DNA from: UBA11710 sp049287025
Lineage (GTDB): Bacteria; Patescibacteriota; Patescibacteriia; Magasanikbacterales; UBA922
Assembly (NCBI GenBank): GCA_049287025.1
Contig: JBAQFA010000041.1
Location: 1-16,047, forward strand
Direction: 5' to 3'
DNA: 16,047 bases
Shown here: positions 6,172 to 12,940 of the stretch, in pieces
Position numbering within the stretch: the stretch's first letter is position 1
Layout of the letters: each line of letters starts with the position of its first letter
The notes under the pieces: generated by a model
What the model saw: the letters and a program-made list of their open reading frames with translations, nothing else
What the model was told of the DNA's origin: nothing
Database searches by the model: none
Made by a program: the position numbers and the translations under genes

Positions 6172-8634
6172 ATGCTTATAAGTTTCAATTGGCTCAAAAA
6201 ATACGTTAGTCTTCCAGACTCTATTACTCCAGAAGAAGTAGCGGACAAATTAAAGTTGGCTACAGTAGAAGTAGAAAAAGTGATCAGACAAGGAGAAAAT
6301 TTGGAAAAGATTGTAGTGGGTAAAGTGGCAGGTGTACAAAAACATCCCAATGCTGACAAATTAAATATTTGTACAGTGGAATTTGGTGAAAAATTTCCAG
6401 TACAAATTGTTTGTGGTGGTTCCAATGTGCGCGAGGGAATGCTCGTCGCTTTGGCTGGACTGGGTGCCAATGTAAAGTGGCACGGAGAAGGGGAGTTGGT
6501 AGAACTGAAAAAAGTTAAAATCCGTGATGTAGAATCTTATGGTATGATTTGTGCTTCTACAGAAATTGGTTTGGGAAATATGTTTCCACAAAGAGACGAA
6601 AAAGAAATAATGGATCTGACGGAATTAAAATTAAAAGTTGGCGAGCCTTTGTCTGAAGCTTTAGGCCTAAACGACGTGGTTTTGGAGATTGATAATAAAT
6701 CACTTTCTAATCGTCCAGATTTGTGGGGGCATTATGGTATGGCTTGGGAAGTGGCCGCTTTGTTTAATAAAAAAGTCGCTGATTTGGATATATCCGCCCT
6801 AGGCGGATCCGCCTTTGGTGGAAAAGAAAAGAAAGCAAAGTTATCTATTAAAATTCAGGACACAGAAAATTGCACTCGTTATATTGGCGCGGTGGTCGGG
6901 GGAATAAAAATTGAACCATCACCAAAGTGGATGCAGGATTATCTCAAAGCTTGTGGAGTAAAAGCAATTAACAATGTCGTGGATATTACTAATTTTGTAA
7001 ATTTGGAATTAGGTCGGCCATCACACGCTTTTGATCGTCGCGATATAAAGGATGACACGATTATTGTCCGCCGAGCAGTAGAAGGGGAAAAATTAACCAC
7101 TCTAGATGGAATAGAAAGAACGCTAAAAGATACTATGTGTTTGGTTTGTGATGCTGAAAAACCTGTAGACCTAGGTGGAATTATGGGTGGAGCCAACAGC
7201 GAAATAAAATCTGATACAACTGAAGTGATTTTGGAATTAGCCAATTTTAATCCGGCTAATATTAGAAAAACAATGTCAGCCTTTGATTTACGGACTGATG
7301 CTGGCGTTCGATTTGAAAAAACATTGAGTCCACATTTGGCAGAGTTAGGATTGAAAAGAATTTTAACTTTGATGAAAGAAATTATTCCCACAGCGCATTT
7401 AATAAGCAAAGTGGTGGATGTAAATAATGATAAGGCTGAAAAAAGAAGTATTGAACTTAGTCCAGAATATTTTACCAAGAAAATGGGCGTGGAATTGGAC
7501 AAAAAACAAGTAGTAAAAATTTTGGAATCTTTAGGCTTTTCTGTGGCTGATAAAAAGGAAAAATTGTTAGTCACTTTGCCAGTATGGCGGTCAGTCAAGG
7601 ATATTTCTATTCCTGAAGACTTGGTAGAAGAAATAGCGCGAATTTATGGTTATGCCAATATTCCAGCTGTTATGCCAATTTTTCCAACCAATCCACCAGA
7701 AAAAAATGTTTTGCGCATTCTAGAAAGACAGATGAAAGAAATTTTGAGTTTGGAAAATGGTTATACTGAAGTTTATAATTATTCTTTTGTGGCGCCAGAA
7801 TTTATTAAAAGAATTGGTCTCCCAACAGAAGATTTGATTGAATTAGACAATCCAATTGCCAAAGATCGACCCTATCTCCGTCATAACTTATGGCCAAGTT
7901 TATTGGAAAATATTGAAACCAATCAGCGCCAAGCCGATGTATTAAAATTATTTGAAATTGGTAAAGTATTTAGAATTGAACAAGCCGGTATGCGCGTGGC
8001 AGAAAATAGTGATGAACTTTTGCCTCGTCAAGATACTTTATTGTGTTTGGTGTGCGCGGGTAAAAATATTACTGTACCATTTTTTGAAGTTAGTGAAACG
8101 TTCAAAAATTTGATGACACATTTTAATGCTGAAGTAGAATTTAAACCAAATGAAAAAGTTGATGATGCTTTTGTTCATGCTGGCCGACAAGCTTTGGTCT
8201 ATGTGAATGGTAAGGGGGTGGGTGCGATCGCTGAACTCAATCCAATGACACAAAAGAATTTGGGTTTGGAAGCTAGAGTGGGAATGTTAGAAATAAATTT
8301 AGATGAACTTTTACCAGTCTTAACTAATGAAAAGAAATATGTGCCACTACCACAATATCCAGTCGTAGTGCGCGACATTGCTTTTGTGGTAGATAGAAAA
8401 ATAACTCACGCGGAAATTGTTCAGACTCTAACAAAAATTGATCCATTGATTGTGAGTGTAGAATTATTTGATGTTTACTCCGGAAAAAATCTCGGTGAAA
8501 ATAAAAAAAGTTTGGCCTATCACATTACTTATCAATCTTTAGAAAAAACTTTGGAATCGGGTGAAGTGGATAAAGTACAGGCGAAATTAGTTGCGAAGTT
8601 GGAGAAGGAGTTTAAAGCAGAAATGAGAGCTTAA
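6172..8634 (+). CDS. pheT: Phenylalanyl-tRNA synthetase beta subunit
   Basis: Non-catalytic large subunit of PheRS, needed for tRNA-Phe binding and for editing mischarged Tyr-tRNA-Phe. 820 residues, close to the typical bacterial ~800. Domains in order: N-terminal MLISFNWLKKYVSLP; the OB-fold EMAP/tRNA-binding domain at about 42-155 (VGKVAGVQKHPNADKLNICT, then IVCGGSNV); the B3/B4 editing region at about 215-385 (INNVVDITNFVNLELGRPSH); the B5 domain at about 405-475; the class II-like core at about 485-690; and the C-terminal ferredoxin-fold anticodon-binding domain from about 725 (YPVVVRDIAFVVDRKI). No truncation or frameshift is visible. The start at 6172 gives the conserved N-terminus; there is no Shine-Dalgarno. 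Related palindromes lie immediately before and after the gene. Confidence 0.97.
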   Translation: MLISFNWLKKYVSLPDSITPEEVADKLKLATVEVEKVIRQGENLEKIVVGKVAGVQKHPNADKLNICTVEFGEKFPVQIVCGGSNVREGMLVALAGLGANVKWHGEGELVELKKVKIRDVESYGMICASTEIGLGNMFPQRDEKEIMDLTELKLKVGEPLSEALGLNDVVLEIDNKSLSNRPDLWGHYGMAWEVAALFNKKVADLDISALGGSAFGGKEKKAKLSIKIQDTENCTRYIGAVVGGIKIEPSPKWMQDYLKACGVKAINNVVDITNFVNLELGRPSHAFDRRDIKDDTIIVRRAVEGEKLTTLDGIERTLKDTMCLVCDAEKPVDLGGIMGGANSEIKSDTTEVILELANFNPANIRKTMSAFDLRTDAGVRFEKTLSPHLAELGLKRILTLMKEIIPTAHLISKVVDVNNDKAEKRSIELSPEYFTKKMGVELDKKQVVKILESLGFSVADKKEKLLVTLPVWRSVKDISIPEDLVEEIARIYGYANIPAVMPIFPTNPPEKNVLRILERQMKEILSLENGYTEVYNYSFVAPEFIKRIGLPTEDLIELDNPIAKDRPYLRHNLWPSLLENIETNQRQADVLKLFEIGKVFRIEQAGMRVAENSDELLPRQDTLLCLVCAGKNITVPFFEVSETFKNLMTHFNAEVEFKPNEKVDDAFVHAGRQALVYVNGKGVGAIAELNPMTQKNLGLEARVGMLEINLDELLPVLTNEKKYVPLPQYPVVVRDIAFVVDRKITHAEIVQTLTKIDPLIVSVELFDVYSGKNLGENKKSLAYHITYQSLEKTLESGEVDKVQAKLVAKLEKEFKAEMRA

Positions 8635-8635
8635 G

Positions 8636-8715
8636 ATAGCACACAGATCTAACTGATAAAACAGATTAGAACAGATCTGTTGAAATCATTTTAATCTGTT
8701 TGATCAGTGTTCTAT
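8636..8715. repeat. 80-nt near-palindrome after pheT, sister of 6084-6165
   Basis: Perfect central palindrome ACAGATCTGT (8671-8680); moving out, the halves stay in register without gaps and match at most positions, ending ATAGcACAC on the left and GTGTtCTAT on the right. The same outer sequences bound 6084-6165. The internal word here is ACAGATTAGA in place of ACGGATTAAA. It lies in the 100-nt gap between pheT and the PEP carboxylase gene and could serve as a weak terminator. Confidence 0.85.
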
Positions 8716-8734
8716 TTCTGTAAAATATTTTACT

Positions 8735-10192
8735 ATGGTATTAGTCCCTAGGACAATGAGTACTCAACACCCCGACAATGTCAAACAGCCATTCTTTACC
8801 GAAGGCATGACTCTGGGTGGGGAAGATGAAATCCAAGAAGCGTTTTATGCTTTTGATCACCTGGGTTGTACAGAGCAGATGTGGGATTTTGAGGGTAAAG
8901 AAGTAGACAATTTTGTGGTCAAGAAACTCCTCACCAAAAATGAGAGTTTTTTTCGTGATAAAAAATTAGGTAAAGAAGTCTTTTTGACTTTTCGTGTACC
9001 AAATCCAGAAATAGAAAAAGGCGAAGCGAAAATATTATTAGAAACTTTGGAATCAATTCCCAGATCATATGACGCGGCCAAATTATTTTATGGTGAAGAT
9101 ATTGCTCCAGTGTTTGAAGTGATTCAACCCATGACCATGTCGGCCGAGAGCTTAAACAAAATTTATTATTATTATAAAAATTTTGTAGCGGGCAAGGCAG
9201 ATAGTCAATTAGTAAATGGTACAGTCAAAGATTGGTTAGGGGAGTTTAAACCTGAGACAGTCAGTGTTATTCCATTATTTGAAGATATGGATAGTCTGTT
9301 GCATTCCGCGGATATTACCCGCGAATATTTAAAAGATAAACCAATAGAATATCAGCGTGTGTTTTTGGCTCGATCTGATCCAGCGGTCAATTATGGATCT
9401 TTGTCAGCCGTACTATTGAATAAAATTGCTCTAGCTAAACTCTATAAATTACAACAAGAAACCGGAATAAAAATTTATCCAATTCTTGGCGTTGGCTCAG
9501 CGCCATTTCGGGGCAATCTTCGTCCCGAGACAGTCGAGCAATTAATCCAGGGTTATCCTTCGGTTCATACTTTTACGATTCAATCATCATTTAAATTTGA
9601 TAATTCTGAAGAAATTGTGAGACAGGCGGTAGAAAAAATTAATAATAAAGTTGATAGCGCGCCTTTGCCAGTAGAACGAGAGGGCGAGATTTTGGTAATT
9701 ATAAATAAATATCGCCAGGCTTATTTTTCGCACATTAGAAAGCTGTCAGAAGTAATAAACCAGGTGGCAAAATTTGTTCCCCAACGTCGGAAAAGAAAAT
9801 TGCATATTGGTTTGTTTGAATATGCCCGTAAGGCCGAGGACATCAAATTACCGCGCGCGATTGCTTTTACTTCAGCGTTGTATTCTATTGGGGTGGCGCC
9901 AGAGCTTTTGGGAATAGAAGTTTTAACCGAAGAAGATCTAAAAATTATTCGTGAAGTTTATCCTAATGTTGATTATGATTTTGCGTCGGCCTTAAAATAT
10001 TGCAATTTAGGTTCGCCATTTATGCCAGGGGAGACTGTGGCTTATCTAAAAAATAATTTTACTGATTATACTTGTGATTCAGAACATTGTAAAATAACTA
10101 GTGAGATTGCTAATCGTCTAGCTAATAATAATCTAGATGATTTGGGTGGGTTGGTTTTGGAAGCAGCGAAAGTACGAGGATTTTTGGGCTAG
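8735..10192 (+). CDS. ppcA: Archaeal-type phosphoenolpyruvate carboxylase
   Basis: Cytoplasmic enzyme converting PEP and bicarbonate to oxaloacetate and phosphate, an anaplerotic source of C4 acids. At 485 residues it matches the short archaeal-type family (about 500), not the ~900-residue bacterial/plant enzyme. Recognisable blocks: PRTMSTQHPDNVKQPFF at 5-21, AFDHLGCTEQMWDFEGKEVD at 39-58, FEVIQPMTMSAESLNKIYYY, VSVIPLFEDMDSLLHSADIT, VFLARSDPAVNYGS and the glycine/arginine loop LGVGSAPFRGNLRPETVEQL. This form is widespread in archaea and scattered in bacteria (some Clostridium and Leuconostocaceae). ATG at 8735 is preceded by AT-rich sequence without a Shine-Dalgarno; an internal ATG at residue 8 would cut into a conserved block. 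It stands alone between two palindromes, with no carbon-metabolism neighbours, so its partners cannot be read from context. Confidence 0.93.
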   Translation: MVLVPRTMSTQHPDNVKQPFFTEGMTLGGEDEIQEAFYAFDHLGCTEQMWDFEGKEVDNFVVKKLLTKNESFFRDKKLGKEVFLTFRVPNPEIEKGEAKILLETLESIPRSYDAAKLFYGEDIAPVFEVIQPMTMSAESLNKIYYYYKNFVAGKADSQLVNGTVKDWLGEFKPETVSVIPLFEDMDSLLHSADITREYLKDKPIEYQRVFLARSDPAVNYGSLSAVLLNKIALAKLYKLQQETGIKIYPILGVGSAPFRGNLRPETVEQLIQGYPSVHTFTIQSSFKFDNSEEIVRQAVEKINNKVDSAPLPVEREGEILVIINKYRQAYFSHIRKLSEVINQVAKFVPQRRKRKLHIGLFEYARKAEDIKLPRAIAFTSALYSIGVAPELLGIEVLTEEDLKIIREVYPNVDYDFASALKYCNLGSPFMPGETVAYLKNNFTDYTCDSEHCKITSEIANRLANNNLDDLGGLVLEAAKVRGFLG

Positions 10193-10193
10193 T

Positions 10194-10285
10194 CACATAA
10201 CACATATCACATATCACGTAACACATACCAATTACGAAAAATATTTGTCTGTTATGTGTTACGTGTTGTGTGGTACGTGGCAATA
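10194..10285. repeat. Word-repeat palindrome between ppcA and the next gene
   Basis: A perfect 13-bp inverted repeat, CACGTAACACATA (10215-10227) against TATGTGTTACGTG (10253-10265), with a 25-nt loop, is extended outward by imperfectly matching ACACAT/CACATATC words on the left and GTGTGG/TACGTGG on the right. It starts two bases after the ppcA stop, so it may end that transcript, and its right edge abuts the promoter at 10266-10294. Confidence 0.75.
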
Positions 10286-10294
10286 TGTTATAAT
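10266..10294 (+). promoter_or_regulatory. Extended -10 promoter for the small membrane protein
   Basis: TGTTATAAT gives a TGn extension (10286-10287) and a perfect TATAAT (10289-10294). TTGTGT at 10266-10271 sits 17 nt upstream as a weak -35, as is usual for extended -10 promoters. Predicted start of transcription is near 10301, giving a leader of about 58 nt. This is the clearest promoter in the window. Confidence 0.7.
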
Positions 10295-10317
10295 AATATC
10301 AGCCTGTTAATTATTAA

Positions 10318-10346
10318 ACACGAATCGTCCGTGCTTGGACTCGTGT
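10318..10346 (+). promoter_or_regulatory. Leader hairpin directly upstream of a strong Shine-Dalgarno
   Basis: ACACGA (10318-10323) pairs with TCGTGT (10341-10346), and GTCC (10327-10330) with GGAC (10337-10340), closing a six-nt loop GTGCTT, with ATC bulged on one side. The structure ends exactly where AGGAGG (10347-10352) begins, so its folding could affect ribosome access or protect the 5' end. It is GC-richer than its surroundings. It matches no riboswitch class that I recognise. Confidence 0.55.
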
Positions 10347-10358
10347 AGGAGGAACAAT

Positions 10359-10679
10359 ATGTTGGAAACTAGTCAAGATCTTTTGTACATTGTACTCTCT
10401 TTGAGTATTTTGTGGTTTACAGTTTTTCTTTGTTGGCTACTTTATCAAGCCGCCAGAGTTTTACGTAATATAAATAAAATTACCGAGAGTGTAATTCAAA
10501 AATTAGAAATGATTGCTGATGCCGTTGGTTTTATTCGCGAAAAAGTAGATAGTCTGTCTGGTAAAATGGGAATGGTGAGTGGATTATTGACTGGATTGGT
10601 AGAAAAGTTTGTGGTTGGAAAAATTTCTGAAAAGCTGGAAGATAGAATAGAAAAGAAGAAAGCTAAGAAAAAACATTGA
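10359..10679 (+). CDS. Small single-span membrane protein with coiled-coil-like tail
   Basis: 106 residues. One N-terminal span (about 8-31, YIVLSLSILWFTVFLCWLLY) is followed by heptad-like helical sequence from about 34 (RVLRNINKITESVIQKLEMI, then FIREKVDSLSGKMG), a short hydrophobic glycine-containing segment near 67-80, and a strongly basic C-terminus (EDRIEKKKAKKKH). This recalls small DUF948-like membrane-anchored coiled-coil proteins, but I cannot name a family securely. The start is fixed by AGGAGG with six-nt spacing to ATG at 10359; a TTG 24 bases earlier would read through the leader hairpin and the Shine-Dalgarno. It has its own extended -10 promoter and its own terminator, so it is monocistronic. 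Its expression signals are the strongest in the window, suggesting a well-expressed protein. Confidence 0.85.
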   Translation: MLETSQDLLYIVLSLSILWFTVFLCWLLYQAARVLRNINKITESVIQKLEMIADAVGFIREKVDSLSGKMGMVSGLLTGLVEKFVVGKISEKLEDRIEKKKAKKKH

Positions 10680-10713
10680 TTTCACTGATTAAAATTTAGA
10701 TTACACAGATTTT

Positions 10714-10737
10714 AAAACCACCTGATTGGTGGTTTTT
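10714..10737 (+). terminator. Rho-independent terminator between convergent genes
   Basis: Nine-pair stem AAAACCACC (10714-10722) with GGTGGTTTT (10728-10736), five-nt loop TGATT, with a T5 run at 10733-10737. The A-rich left foot makes it partly usable from the minus strand too, where the five-gene unit ends at 10740. Confidence 0.85.
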
Positions 10738-10739
10738 GT

Positions 10740-11273
10740 TTAGAACTTTATTATTTGTTTATTTATCTTGTAGTGTTTGAATACTTCCGGAACGGTATAG
10801 GTGTAAGTGTGTCTTATATCAATATCTAATTTTTTCAATAGAGTTTTGATATCTTTAGCTGAACCTTCTAATTCAATATAAGCTGGAATGAGGGGATATT
10901 TATCAATCTCAATTCTTACTTTATCTAATTTGTAAGATTGGCGTTTTTTTTCTCTAAAACTTAGACTAGTAAAGCCCAGTCGAAGAAGTGTCTTATCTAT
11001 CTTTTTGAAGTCGCTCACAAGAATTTCTAATTCTTGGTTAGAAAGGAAACGTCTTTTGTTTTTGGTGTTATATTTATAGGTCAGGTAAACATTTTTACCT
11101 TCTTGACGCAAGCGTAATAATTCTGAACGTTTATTCAATAAACCATCTGGCGAGTTGTATGATTTATCTCGGATCAAGGTTAAAGGTAAGATTTCCTTAG
11201 CACCCAAAGCCACTAGCTTTTTTTCTAGCGTCCTCACATTTATATCTAAAACTTTTAGTTCAATTTCTTTCAT
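10740..11273 (-). CDS. CYTH-domain protein (CyaB / triphosphatase-like)
   Basis: 177 residues from ATG at 11273, chosen because it puts the CYTH signature ExExK at the N-terminus (MKEIELKV: E3, E5, K7); an in-frame ATG at 11297 would add eight residues. CYTH proteins fold into an eight-strand tunnel that binds triphosphates with divalent metal; members include class IV adenylyl cyclase CyaB, thiamine triphosphatase and inorganic triphosphatase. Further matches: LLRLRQEGKNVYLTYKY near 53-69, a basic stretch KNKRRF, REKKRQSYKLDKVRIEIDKY near 108-127 and AYIELEG near 131. The C-terminal half, with RIEIDKYPLIPAYIELEG, fits the CyaB subgroup best. Substrate cannot be set from sequence alone. It overlaps the HD gene upstream by 14 nt and is last in the five-gene unit. 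Confidence 0.88.
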   Translation of the reverse strand: MKEIELKVLDINVRTLEKKLVALGAKEILPLTLIRDKSYNSPDGLLNKRSELLRLRQEGKNVYLTYKYNTKNKRRFLSNQELEILVSDFKKIDKTLLRLGFTSLSFREKKRQSYKLDKVRIEIDKYPLIPAYIELEGSAKDIKTLLKKLDIDIRHTYTYTVPEVFKHYKINKQIIKF

Positions 11274-11850
11274 AGATTTGTAGTTTTTGTAAAGCATCTT
11301 GATAATATTGAAGACAGATTTTTCTGGCTTTTTTTGTGGTTATACGATTGAACATATAATCAAATTTATCTTTAACCTTTTTTTCACCAGTTTGTTTAAG
11401 TCTATTTTTTAGAAAAAAATCTATAACATTTTCAAAAAAACTTATTGAGTCGGAGTCTTTTAGAATATTTTGATCGCGATTGCCTCCGTCTTCATGTTTG
11501 CTAACTAACATTTTGACCCTTTTTATCATTTTTTCTGGTGCTTTATTTTGGTTTAGAAAGTTACCAATTATTTGGGCAGAATTTTCTTGATGTAATTTTA
11601 AGTTTTTTTTATCTCTAAAGCCTTGCTTTGACTTTTGAATTCTTGCTAATTGATTTTTAATTTCTGTGCTTTTATCAATATCATGAGCAAGAGCAGCGAT
11701 ACACAGAGCCTCGTCAGGCTTTTTTCGTAATTGTTTAATCCAGAAAGAAACCCGTAGTGAGTGTATTAAAACATGTTTAAGTTCTTTGCCTTTAAATGAT
11801 TTTTTTATAAAATTTTCTACCAAAGGATAGAATTTCCAATTGTTAGACAT
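11260..11850 (-). CDS. HD-domain phosphohydrolase-like protein (copy 2)
   Basis: 196 residues from ATG at 11850; an in-frame TTG at 11871 would overlap the Nudix gene. HD-superfamily metal-ligand pattern: H30, H56-D57 (AALAHDIDK), H87, H119 (SKHEDGGN) and D132/D134 (ILKDSDSISFFEN). HD enzymes hydrolyse phosphomonoesters or phosphodiesters, often of nucleotides; the H-HD-H-H-D set suggests a two-metal centre. The C-terminus (FDYMFNRITTKKARKICLQYYQDAL) closely parallels that of the HD protein four genes upstream (IDWMYNRISSKKAREFAKPFYKKI), so the two are paralogues. Relative to that copy it has a more basic middle segment (KSKQGFRDKKNLK). It begins two bases after the Nudix stop and overlaps the CYTH gene by 14 nt. 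Substrate unknown. Confidence 0.82.
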   Translation of the reverse strand: MSNNWKFYPLVENFIKKSFKGKELKHVLIHSLRVSFWIKQLRKKPDEALCIAALAHDIDKSTEIKNQLARIQKSKQGFRDKKNLKLHQENSAQIIGNFLNQNKAPEKMIKRVKMLVSKHEDGGNRDQNILKDSDSISFFENVIDFFLKNRLKQTGEKKVKDKFDYMFNRITTKKARKICLQYYQDALQKLQIYERN

Positions 11851-11852
11851 AT

Positions 11853-12260
11853 TTAAATGCGATGTCGGCAATAAAATTTGCCTTTTTGGTAATCTAAGAT
11901 GGCATATCTAGTTGAATCAGTTAGCTCTAATTTTAGAGTTTGGGGAATTGTTAGCCATTTAGCTGAGGAGATTTCATTTGTCTGAAGATGTAGACAACCA
12001 TTTGTTATTTTGACTTGCCATACTTTTTTTACACGTTGATTGTTAGTGTAAGTGCCAATTAGTTTAAAGGGTTTTATAATATACCCAGTTTCTTCTAGAG
12101 TTTCTCTGATGGCAGCTTGTTTGGGTGTTTCATTTTTTTCTTTATGGCCACCAGGTATGTTCCATATTCCTTTATGTTTACCAGTTTTAGGTTTTACTAA
12201 CAAAATTTTTTTATTTCTTTCTATTATAGCGGTACAGATTATTGGTTTAGTTTGTTTCAT
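11853..12260 (-). CDS. Nudix hydrolase
   Basis: 135 residues, typical of a single-domain Nudix pyrophosphohydrolase (nucleoside diphosphate linked to another moiety X). The Nudix box GX5EX7REUXEEXGU is complete: glycine of PGGHKEKNE, then TPKQAAIRETLEETGY at about 45-60. The flanking sequence GIWNIPGGHKEKNETPKQAA is characteristic of MutT/ADP-ribose-type members. N-terminal strand KPIICTAIIERNKKILLVKP and a late strand SAKWLTIPQTLKLELTDSTR complete the fold. Specificity (oxidised dNTP, ADP-ribose, nucleotide sugar or other) cannot be read from these residues. The ATG at 12260 overlaps the end of the metallo-beta-lactamase-fold gene by 4 nt, the classic arrangement for coupled translation. Neighbours are all hydrolases, so it may process a nucleotide intermediate made or used by them. 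Confidence 0.93.
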   Translation of the reverse strand: MKQTKPIICTAIIERNKKILLVKPKTGKHKGIWNIPGGHKEKNETPKQAAIRETLEETGYIIKPFKLIGTYTNNQRVKKVWQVKITNGCLHLQTNEISSAKWLTIPQTLKLELTDSTRYAILDYQKGKFYCRHRI

Positions 12261-12940
12261 ATAATTAACGTCTCGCCATTTTTTAAGATTTTGTATTTTG
12301 TATAATTAATTTCTTTAGCAATCATTTCAAACTTATCTGTGCCAATGGGGTGATTTTTGTGTTCATAATGACAAGGTATTAATAAATCTGCGTGCATATC
12401 ATGGTCAGCAAATTCAATTGCGCTTGTTGGCTCCAAAACTACATTGTGTCCACAGATCGGCGCTAAGACTATATCAGCTTTTAAATTATGTTCAAACATG
12501 ATTGTGTCACTAGTGTGATAAACACGTTTTTCACCATCATCAAAAATGTAGCCAACATTTTCATTGGGATAACCGCCACCTTTCATAAGATAAATATAAC
12601 CATGTTTGGCTGGGGTCACTTCCACTCTTATTTCACTGAATTCCAAAATATCTCCCTCCTTAACAATATTGGTATTAATATCATTTTCTTTTAAAATTCC
12701 AGCCATTTCACTATTGGTGTAAATTGGGACATTTGGGTTTAGGTTTTGGATTTCTTTAATCAATTCTGGATCACAGTGGTCACTGTGTTTATGAGTTATT
12801 AAAATCGCTGTGATATTTTGCCAGTCATTAATGTTAAATTCAGGCATATGGGTTTTTACCATGTTGCCCGAGTCAATGATAAATCTTTGACCTTTGGTTT
12901 CAATTAAAAAACAAGATTGTGGGTATTTAGTTATTTTCAT
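12257..12940 (-). CDS. Metallo-beta-lactamase-fold metal-dependent hydrolase
   Basis: 227 residues, compact MBL-fold protein of the UlaG-like type without signal peptide, hence cytoplasmic. The motif HxHxDH is present (ITHKHSDHCD: H50, H52, D54, H55), with further likely ligands H113 (AKHGYIY), D145 (YHTSDT) and H191 (IPCHYEHKN). The short N-terminal strand-turn MKITKYPQSCFLIETKGQRF leading to IIDSGN is typical of this group, which includes lactonases and phosphodiesterase-like enzymes. The exact reaction is not predictable. The ATG at 12940 lies 14 nt inside the end of the upstream HD gene, and the 3' end overlaps the Nudix gene by 4 nt, so the four are almost certainly translated from one mRNA. 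No RNase J/CPSF-type beta-CASP extension is present, which argues against an RNA nuclease. Confidence 0.9.
   Translation of the reverse strand: MKITKYPQSCFLIETKGQRFIIDSGNMVKTHMPEFNINDWQNITAILITHKHSDHCDPELIKEIQNLNPNVPIYTNSEMAGILKENDINTNIVKEGDILEFSEIRVEVTPAKHGYIYLMKGGGYPNENVGYIFDDGEKRVYHTSDTIMFEHNLKADIVLAPICGHNVVLEPTSAIEFADHDMHADLLIPCHYEHKNHPIGTDKFEMIAKEINYTKYKILKNGETLII

Noticed and set aside
6939..7598. 219-codon open frame on the minus strand inside pheT
   Set aside because: Serine/threonine/leucine-rich reading opposite a fully conserved pheT; no family features, a reverse-frame shadow.
8719..8734. Promoter for ppcA at TAAAAT (8721-8726)
   Set aside because: No credible -35 at proper spacing, and the -10 is only eight bases from the ATG.
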